From positions 1 to 9,172 of the forward strand of contig JBCCQN010000278.1 in the NCBI GenBank assembly GCA_039024315.1: a stretch of 9,172 bases of DNA, given 5' to 3'. The position numbers and the translations under genes are program-made. A model generated the notes under the pieces. It was given only the letters and a program-made list of their open reading frames with translations. It was not told the origin of the DNA and did no database searches. Source of the stretch: JBCAWW01 sp039024315. Lineage in GTDB: Bacteria; Bacteroidota; Bacteroidia; J057. Below, piece by piece: positions 1-4,318 of this stretch; the first letter of the stretch is position 1, and each line of letters starts with the position of its first letter.

Positions 1-14
1 GGAAGAATCTATCG

Positions 15-58
15 ATTCGCTTGCGAATTTCCCCTCTTGGGAGGGGCCAGGGGTGGGC
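15..58. repeat. Two adjacent hairpins in a G/C-rich intergenic repeat
   Basis: Two perfect inverted repeats lie side by side. The first is ATTCGC (15-20) with GCGAAT (23-28). The second is CCCCTC (31-36) with GAGGGG (41-46) around a TTGG loop, followed by a G-rich tail to 58. The CCCTC-TTGG-GAGGG pattern resembles the hairpin at 3917-3938, which also has a TTGGG core. From memory, elements of this look occur many times between genes in Bacteroidota; only two are visible here. A terminator for a gene to the left of the window is also possible, but there is no T-tract. Confidence 0.5.
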
Positions 59-82
59 ATGACACCATCAGAACATGATTTT

Positions 83-286
83 TTACCACTTTTTCGCTGA
101 ATAATCCCTTAGCTTGACGCGAATGCGATAGCTATCGGGAGTATCTAGTAAGAAGAATAATTGCTTCTTTATTCCATTAAGGTCGTTTTTCAAAGTCTTA
201 ATACTCAATACTATTGGCTTACTACTTAAGGGTAAAGATAATTGGCTTTTCTGGATCATGAAGTCCTTTGATGGGCAATCTGCCAA
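83..286 (-). CDS. Doubtful short open frame, no recognised family
   Basis: This open frame gives 67 residues from a TTG codon at 286, or 58 residues from the only useful ATG, at 259-257. The product is polar to basic with a short hydrophobic patch (KKQLFFLLD) and has no signal peptide or membrane segment. I recognise no domain. A 12-bp palindrome (126-137) lies inside it, and G/C-rich repeats flank it on both sides, so it may be translated repeat DNA or the remnant of a lost gene. In-frame sequence upstream of the TTG stays open for only five more codons before a stop. I see no ribosome-binding site. I list it mainly so that the region is documented. Confidence 0.18.
   Translation of the reverse strand: MADCPSKDFMIQKSQLSLPLSSKPIVLSIKTLKNDLNGIKKQLFFLLDTPDSYRIRVKLRDYSAKKW
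126..137. repeat. 12-bp perfect palindrome CGATAGCTATCG
   Basis: CGATAGCTATCG is self-complementary along its whole length. It lies inside the doubtful frame at 83-286. From memory, similar GATAGCTATC sequences recur between genes in Bacteroidota genomes; no second copy is visible here. It could be a repeat core or a protein-binding site. Confidence 0.35.
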
Positions 287-496
287 CTCCTGCTCTTTAT
301 CCGATTAGGGGGTAAGTGAGGGGGCTGCTACGCAGAACGCTCCTCTCCTAAGCTGCTGCTTCATATTTTATTTTGTGCCAATACTGGGTCTAACGATTAA
401 AACGTTCCGCACAGCGGCTCCTCCCCTGCCATAATCCTCGAGCATGAAAACAGTACTATTGATAAGGTCGGCCTCCAGGCTTGGTAGGTAAGGCAT
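287..496. other. Gene-free stretch with degenerate G/C-rich segments
   Basis: I see no supportable gene in these 210 bases. There is an imperfect direct repeat: a CGCAGAACGCTCCTCTCC-like segment at 331-348 and a related segment at 408-428, both with a CTCCTC core. The minus strand has a 25-codon ATG frame starting at 444, which is too short and featureless to call. The stretch lies just downstream of the ceramidase-family gene and holds no clear terminator for it. Together with 1-82 it reads like accumulated repeat debris. Confidence 0.4.
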
Positions 497-2050
497 TTAT
501 TGCTTTTCCAATAATTCTAAGCATTCACGATGAATAATACCGGCGGTTTCCGGCCCTACTGAGTTAATCTCACCATAGGGATCACTCTCATAGCCATAGA
601 TGAAGGGAGGCTCTTGGTCCCACTCGGAGCGCGGGATGATATAACCTATCAAATCGTTGGCAAGCCCAAAGATCATTTTGTAGCGTCCCGACATCTTTTC
701 TCTTAAGGGGGGGATCTCCTGCGGAGGAACGTTAAAATCTTGGCCCTCTGGCGCTTCAATCCCACCATTTACCATCTCGGGATAAATCTCACCCGGTACT
801 TGCAAGCAGCTGATAGGCCCCAATTCCCAAGCCGCTACTTCGGTGCGCATATGCATCCATCGACTCATGCCTCGATCCAGTATCCCTAGAGAGGCTGCCA
901 ATTGAAAGAGCACATTATCGAGCGGAATCTCTATGGTTTTGGCACGGAGCGCCAAGCTAGCGGCTCGTAATTCACTGACACTACTATCACGGATGGCATT
1001 GAGACCGAGGCGAGCCAATTGATCACCTTGGGCTTTGATTTTAGCATAAGATGGTGCGAGATAAGTCGTATCGGTAAACATATCCTCAATCGGTGTAGAA
1101 GGATGGGTGGTCATCAATCCCCCTATGGCACCATTGATATAAACGCAAGTTCCGCCAAGCCCTTCCACCACGAGGCTATCGCCATCGTATATGCCTTTTT
1201 CCATCGCCTCTCGCACATAATGTGGGAAGTCTGAGCTCAATTGCATGTTTTTACTCCAAAGGGTTTCCGGATGATTAGCCCAAGCAAAGAGCGAACCTAG
1301 GGTAGTGTCAGCCTCTAGATCAAGGAACTGCAGGACTGTGATCCGCGGATCCAATACAATGGGTTTGCGCGTATCCGCAAGCATGGAAGTCGCTCCAGTA
1401 AGATCCTCCCCTATCCTTAATCGTGCAGGTCTAAGGTTAGCCACCGCTTTTGTTACAGCAGCAGCGGTTCGTCTAATCACTAATGCTATATAATCAGGAT
1501 CTACCCCCGAGACAAAATTACCGGGGCCCCACAATCCGACTAAGTCAGGAGCTTCGTGGGTATGGGTAGCCGCTACGGTGGTATAGGTTAGCCCTGCAGA
1601 AGATGGAATTTGTTGCCTCACTCGAATCACATCATCATGCCCAAAGCCAATTGCATCGATCACGACCACGGCCATGCGCGTATGCCCATCATCTATCACC
1701 ATCGCTCTGGCCCAAAGCGAATCGTGTATGCTTTTGGCAGCACGATGCTTGCCAAAACCCGCCATCCAAGAAGCATCAAACTTGCCGTTGCCGTTACCAT
1801 CTTGATAGGTATCGCCGTCTTGGGCCCGATACATGGAATCTTGATTCACATCTACCCAAGTATCGGGCAGCTCAGGGCTGATGGATACTTTGGCAAAACC
1901 AGCGCGGAGAGGCATGGCGTTCCCCGCAGGGATGTCGATGTTGACCTCATAGCCAGGAAAGCGATCGCTCAGATTACGGATCATCCAAATACCGAGTCCG
2001 AGGACAATCAGCAATAGCAAAAGGAGGCCGCGCCAAATCCATTTTTTCAT
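497..2050 (-). CDS. Membrane-anchored neutral/alkaline ceramidase-family hydrolase
   Basis: The 517-residue product matches the N-terminal catalytic domain of neutral/alkaline (non-lysosomal) ceramidases, zinc amidases that split ceramide into sphingoid base and fatty acid. I chose the ATG at 2050 because it gives MKKWIWRG and then a hydrophobic helix (about residues 8-24), a signal anchor with the enzyme outside the cytoplasm. The frame is open further upstream, to 2116, but those 22 residues are unlike a leader. Likely zinc-site residues are His163/His165 in ATHTHEAPD, His260 in NHPE, Glu421 in PGEIYPE and possibly Tyr470; the match to the characterised enzymes is from memory. DGNGNGKFD (residues 84-92) looks like a calcium-binding loop. 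The Pseudomonas enzyme is about 670 residues, so the C-terminal beta-sandwich domain seems absent. Substrate is unproven; many environmental homologues are uncharacterised. It is divergent from the membrane-protein gene at 2176. Confidence 0.82.
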   Translation of the reverse strand: MKKWIWRGLLLLLLIVLGLGIWMIRNLSDRFPGYEVNIDIPAGNAMPLRAGFAKVSISPELPDTWVDVNQDSMYRAQDGDTYQDGNGNGKFDASWMAGFGKHRAAKSIHDSLWARAMVIDDGHTRMAVVVIDAIGFGHDDVIRVRQQIPSSAGLTYTTVAATHTHEAPDLVGLWGPGNFVSGVDPDYIALVIRRTAAAVTKAVANLRPARLRIGEDLTGATSMLADTRKPIVLDPRITVLQFLDLEADTTLGSLFAWANHPETLWSKNMQLSSDFPHYVREAMEKGIYDGDSLVVEGLGGTCVYINGAIGGLMTTHPSTPIEDMFTDTTYLAPSYAKIKAQGDQLARLGLNAIRDSSVSELRAASLALRAKTIEIPLDNVLFQLAASLGILDRGMSRWMHMRTEVAAWELGPISCLQVPGEIYPEMVNGGIEAPEGQDFNVPPQEIPPLREKMSGRYKMIFGLANDLIGYIIPRSEWDQEPPFIYGYESDPYGEINSVGPETAGIIHRECLELLEKQ

Positions 2051-2103
2051 AGCCCTAATTCGTTTAGTAGTTAAACAAAGGAGGAGGAATGTGCGTTTAA
2101 AAA

Positions 2104-2133
2104 CAACTTTATGCAATTATTATGTAGGCCAAA
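2104..2133 (-). promoter_or_regulatory. Candidate promoter for the ceramidase-family gene
   Basis: On the minus strand TTTG (2133-2130) is followed after 18 bp by TAAAGTTG (2111-2104), one mismatch from the Bacteroidota -7 consensus TAnnTTTG. Transcription would start near 2097, leaving a leader of about 47 nt before the ATG at 2050. The spacing is slightly short and the match imperfect, so this is a moderate candidate. Confidence 0.35.
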
Positions 2134-2150
2134 AACACAAAATTGTGTTT
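2133..2150. promoter_or_regulatory. Perfect 8-bp inverted repeat in divergent promoter region
   Basis: AAACACAA (2133-2140) and TTGTGTTT (2143-2150) are exact reverse complements separated by AA. The repeat sits in the 125-bp gap between two divergent genes, touches the candidate -35-like element of the minus-strand gene, and lies 25 bp before the ATG at 2176. Its form suits a dimeric regulator. A small RNA hairpin is less likely because the 2-nt loop would open at least one pair. Confidence 0.4.
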
Positions 2151-2175
2151 CTTGCGAACTGATTTTTGGAAAACG

Positions 2176-2877
2176 ATGCCAGAACTCACTTTTTTAACTA
2201 TCTACGATTTCAAAATCCAAGATCCTACCACTGCGCTTACGGATCTGTTCATTACCGCCCAGTGCTTTTGGTTTGCCTGGAAATTACGGGAAAATCGACT
2301 GCAAAATAATACGTTACGCTACTTTTGGTTTTACTTTATACTCATGGGTACAGCCTCATTATGCGGGGGTATTTTGGGCCATGGTATTTACTACATGATT
2401 CACCCGCGATGGAAGCTATTGGGGCATGCTTTTATTGGTTCAGCTGTCTTTTGCCTGCAAAAAGCGACCCTAGAAAGTCTCAAAGAACGAGTACAAACCA
2501 ATTGGAAACTCATTTTTGATATCGCTATCGTCGTCCAATTACTAGTCTTTCTTTCCGTAATTGCCTTTAGTGATGAAATTCACTTCAATGCAGTACGTAA
2601 CCAATCAGCTCTCGGCTTAGTCGGCATGGTACTCCCCTTTCAAATCTGGGGTAACATGCAGGACGCTCGCCCCGGACGCAAATGGCTGATCTCGGCCGTC
2701 CTATGGTCTTTGGTACCAGCCATTATCTACACCCTGCAATTTTCTTTTAGTAAGTGGTTCAACTACTACGATATCGGACACGTCTTACTGATGGTTACTT
2801 TTTACTGGTTTTATCGCTCGGCCCAAGCGTTCGGCGAAGCCAGTCCCTCCCAAAAATCAAGGCTAGCTTCCGCTTGA
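2176..2877 (+). CDS. Polytopic membrane protein of unknown function
   Basis: The 233-residue product has about six or seven predicted membrane helices, near residues 18-36, 48-74, 80-97, 111-131, 143-158, 168-188 and 199-215 (by eye). I chose the ATG at 2176; a TTG at 2143 would add 11 residues but lies inside the inverted repeat. Features that stand out are S61 with GGILGHG ending at His70, His84 in the third segment, and DIGH (Asp199, His202) in the last. I cannot assign a family firmly. The scattered Ser, His and Asp in a seven-helix fold recall the CREST hydrolases, which include alkaline ceramidases, but the motif spacing was not confirmed. The partner gene is a ceramidase-family hydrolase in divergent orientation, which makes a lipid role thinkable but not shown. 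The gene converges on the gene ending at 2921, with 43 bp between and no clear terminator. Confidence 0.75.
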   Translation: MPELTFLTIYDFKIQDPTTALTDLFITAQCFWFAWKLRENRLQNNTLRYFWFYFILMGTASLCGGILGHGIYYMIHPRWKLLGHAFIGSAVFCLQKATLESLKERVQTNWKLIFDIAIVVQLLVFLSVIAFSDEIHFNAVRNQSALGLVGMVLPFQIWGNMQDARPGRKWLISAVLWSLVPAIIYTLQFSFSKWFNYYDIGHVLLMVTFYWFYRSAQAFGEASPSQKSRLASA

Positions 2878-2920
2878 CAGATTAAGAGATAAGTCGAAAG
2901 TATTTAGTAGGTAGACCTGC

Positions 2921-3406
2921 TTAGAAGACGCCGTTGGCATTGGCGATCTTACCGCCACTAAGCAGTACCACCAATCGCATCATAAAATCGAGCGGCTGGA
3001 TGGCGTCCCAATGCTCCACAATTTGGCCATCGATGACCTTCCAAGTATCGATGATACTGAAGCCCTTTTTGTCATTGCCTCGATCTTTTTTCTTCAAAGT
3101 AGCATGAGAATGAAAGCTGATGTAGTCACCATCGGCATAGATATGCTTCACGTCATAAGTATATTCAGGATAGCGCTTGGCAAAGCCACCTACATATTTG
3201 ACTAGACCACTGATGCCATCTGTAATCCCTCTGCTATGCTGGATATAGGGATTATCACCATAAGTCTGGAGGATGTAATCAAAATCATGATTGTTCATTA
3301 GATTCTGGATAAAATCCGTTACCACAGCGGCATTTTCCAATTCTTGGGCGGACCAGCTCTCTTTTTTGAGGGTATTTAGGTTGATTGTGATAATGTCTTT
3401 TTTCAT
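2921..3406 (-). CDS. SnoaL/NTF2-like enzyme (COG4922-like)
   Basis: The 161-residue product has the length and pattern of the SnoaL-like polyketide cyclase family within the NTF2-like cone fold, closest in my judgement to the predicted aldol-condensation group COG4922. Visible hallmarks are YIQHS (residues 54-58), ADGDYISFHSHA (91-102, with His99 and His101), the Asp120-x-Trp122 pair and VEHWDAIQP (130-138). The cavity-lining His, Trp and Asp are typical of the family, but the substrate cannot be read from the sequence. I chose the ATG at 3406; the frame stays open to 3481, but the extra residues would be translated promoter DNA. It is divergent from an HxlR-type regulator, and a good promoter for it overlaps an inverted repeat, so it is the probable target of that regulator. 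A role in detoxifying reactive small molecules is inferred from this pairing only. Confidence 0.8.
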   Translation of the reverse strand: MKKDIITINLNTLKKESWSAQELENAAVVTDFIQNLMNNHDFDYILQTYGDNPYIQHSRGITDGISGLVKYVGGFAKRYPEYTYDVKHIYADGDYISFHSHATLKKKDRGNDKKGFSIIDTWKVIDGQIVEHWDAIQPLDFMMRLVVLLSGGKIANANGVF

Positions 3407-3422
3407 CAGGACTAGATTAATT

Positions 3423-3460
3423 GTATATTTACTTGCAAAATAAAAGCGAGTCAAATATAC
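3423..3460. promoter_or_regulatory. Probable HxlR operator: long inverted repeat with third half-site
   Basis: GTATATTT (3423-3430) is the exact reverse complement of AAATATAC (3453-3460). Inside, ACTTGC (3431-3436) pairs with GCGAGT (3446-3451) with one mismatch; one extra base on the right arm offsets the two blocks. The spacer is A-rich. ACTTGCAAAA (3431-3440) occurs again exactly at 3467-3476, giving a third possible half-site. The repeat lies between divergent genes and covers the -7 element of the minus-strand promoter. HxlR proteins are dimers that bind inverted repeats, so it fits the neighbouring regulator. Confidence 0.55.
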
Positions 3461-3481
3461 GTATTCACTTGCAAAAAACAA
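3452..3481 (-). promoter_or_regulatory. Promoter of the SnoaL-like gene
   Basis: On the minus strand TTG (3481-3479), 19 bp and TATATTTG (3459-3452) match the Bacteroidota promoter form TTG-N19-TAnnTTTG exactly. Transcription would start near 3446, about 40 nt before the ATG at 3406. The -7 element lies in the right arm of the inverted repeat, so a bound regulator would block it. Confidence 0.55.
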
Positions 3482-3486
3482 GTAAT

Positions 3487-3891
3487 ATGAAGGAAATTAT
3501 TGCACGTTCAGACTGTCCTGTCAGTTATGCGTTAGATTTTTTTGGCGATAAATGGACCTTTTTGATTATTCGGGACCTCGCGCTTGAGGGCAAAAAGTTT
3601 TACAAGGAATTTCTCAACTCCAAGGAAGGAATCGCTACTAATATCCTCTCTGACAGGCTCAAAAGGCTGATCAAGTATGGAATCATCCAATCAGAAGTAT
3701 ATGAAAAGCTAAAGACTCAAAAAGTCTATTCTTTGACTCAAAAAGGCAAGGACTTGATCCCAGTGCTAGTAGAGATGATGGTGTGGTCCGCCAAATACAA
3801 TCCAGAAGTGGCTGTCCCTGCTGGCTTTGTGCAAAAGGTACAGAATCACAGGGAGCTTGTGATGAAAAATATCCTCGCAAAGCTGGATTGA
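3487..3891 (+). CDS. HxlR-family winged-helix regulator
   Basis: The 134-residue product is a typical HxlR (MarR-superfamily) DNA-binding protein. The family core is clear: CPVSYALDFFGDKWTF (residues 10-25), a recognition helix around TNILSDRLKRLIKYGII (51-67), and a basic wing leading to YSLTQKGKDL (81-90). The start is the ATG at 3487, which places the family Cys at residue 10; a TTG at 3421 would add residues encoded by the operator. Cys10 is the only cysteine. In YodB and HypR a cysteine at this N-terminal position senses disulfide or quinone stress by forming an intersubunit disulfide or adduct, so a redox or electrophile sensor is plausible. It is divergent from the SnoaL-like gene and probably controls it, and perhaps itself, through the repeat at 3423-3460. 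Confidence 0.9.
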   Translation: MKEIIARSDCPVSYALDFFGDKWTFLIIRDLALEGKKFYKEFLNSKEGIATNILSDRLKRLIKYGIIQSEVYEKLKTQKVYSLTQKGKDLIPVLVEMMVWSAKYNPEVAVPAGFVQKVQNHRELVMKNILAKLD

Positions 3892-3908
3892 TAAGGGGGA
3901 TCCCAAGC

Positions 3909-3938
3909 AAAAAAATCCCTCCTTTGGGTGAAGGAGGG
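3909..3938 (-). terminator. Hairpin with T-tract on the minus strand
   Basis: CCCTCCTT (3917-3924) pairs exactly with AAGGAGGG (3931-3938) around a 6-nt loop. On the minus strand the stem is followed by A and then seven T (3915-3909), the form of an intrinsic terminator. In the plus direction it lies 25 bp after the hxlR-family stop but has no U-tract. It would therefore stop transcription entering from the dnaE side, protecting the regulator gene from antisense reading. The stem also resembles the repeat at 31-46, so it may be one copy of a dispersed element. Confidence 0.55.
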
Positions 3939-3980
3939 GGAAACAAAATTGCAGGGTATGGAAATCAGATTTCTTTTTAG

Positions 3981-4050
3981 AGTAGTTAGTATGGAGTAAT
4001 TAGTAGTTAGACTTCCTCTTAATACTTAATACTTTCTACTTAATACTAAA
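3981..4050. repeat. Two opposed arrays of 7-bp repeats
   Basis: The left array has AGTA at 3981 (as AGTAGTT), 3988, 3995, 4002 and the start of a fifth unit at 4009, an exact 7-bp step. The right array has TACT at 4023, 4030, 4037 and 4044, again every 7 bp. TACT is the inverse of AGTA, so the arrays face each other across ACTTCCTC (4011-4018). The third to seventh positions of the units vary. I know no function for it. A dispersed intergenic repeat is the simplest explanation. Confidence 0.55.
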
Positions 4051-4135
4051 TAAAATTCATCAATACGCTCCAAGTCAATGCAAGCATCAAAATGGACAGC
4101 GTGACGATAGTGATATGTTTGCTTTTCGTAGTCAA
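4046..4135 (-). CDS. Possible 29-residue single-pass membrane peptide
   Basis: A minus-strand frame from TTG (4135-4133) to TAG (4048-4046) encodes a basic start (TTKSKH) followed by about 20 hydrophobic residues (ITIVTLSILMLALTWSVLMN), the layout of a small membrane protein. The frame is open upstream for about 50 more codons without ATG, so the start is uncertain. There is no recognisable ribosome-binding site. The minus-strand terminator at 3938-3909 lies about 110 bp downstream and could end its transcript. The T-rich pyrimidine pattern that makes hydrophobic codons can arise by chance in AT-rich DNA, so this remains speculative. Confidence 0.25.
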   Translation of the reverse strand: MTTKSKHITIVTLSILMLALTWSVLMNFI

Positions 4136-4228
4136 GTCTGTTGTGTTTATTGTATTAAAGGTAATCGACTTATTGCTCAGGTCACAGTCAAAACCAATAA
4201 ACGTGTCGATTGAGTGAATAAGCGTGCA

Positions 4229-4250
4229 TGTGGATAAATCCTGTGGAAAA
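4229..4250. promoter_or_regulatory. Pair of DnaA-box sequences upstream of dnaE
   Basis: TGTGGATAA (4229-4237) is the exact complement of the strong DnaA box TTATCCACA. TGTGGAAAA (4242-4250) is the complement of TTTTCCACA, which fits the looser TTWTNCACA consensus. Both face the same way, 13 bp apart, about 70-90 bp before the dnaE ATG. They could let DnaA regulate dnaE. An origin of replication normally needs more boxes and an unwinding region, which I do not see. Confidence 0.5.
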
Positions 4251-4318
4251 GCAGTCGCCCACTTTGCTAAGAAATTAGTATTTTAAGCAAGCGTTCTGCC
4301 AACAATTTTATCTTTTCC

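Larger units (their letters stand above)
3892..4318. other. 427-bp gap before dnaE, no conventional gene
   Basis: The gap contains, in order, a hairpin best oriented for the minus strand, two opposed arrays of 7-bp repeats, a possible short minus-strand membrane peptide, and two DnaA-box sequences; each is listed separately. It is AT-rich compared with the genes. I could not find a good Bacteroidota promoter match for dnaE in the last 100 bp, although transcription must begin somewhere here. No tRNA or known riboswitch was recognised. Confidence 0.6.

Noticed and set aside
420..444. Short minus-strand frame from ATG at 444
   Set aside because: It gives only 25 residues, has no recognisable feature and lies in repeat-like G/C-rich DNA.
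1610..2017. A 135-residue plus-strand frame
   Set aside because: It is antisense to the well-conserved ceramidase-family domain, including the HTHEAPD motif, and shows no domain of its own.
3431..3476. CRISPR-like repeat from the two ACTTGCAAAA copies
   Set aside because: Only two 10-bp copies exist, in a promoter region, with no array structure and no cas gene. They are better read as operator half-sites.
3683..3946. An 87-residue minus-strand frame opposite the HxlR gene
   Set aside because: It starts inside the G/C-rich repeat hairpin and overlaps the HxlR gene, whose family match is clear.
4100..4318. Replication origin next to dnaE
   Set aside because: Only two DnaA boxes are visible, with no clear unwinding region or dnaA gene. 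A regulatory role is the more modest reading; whole-chromosome skew would be needed.
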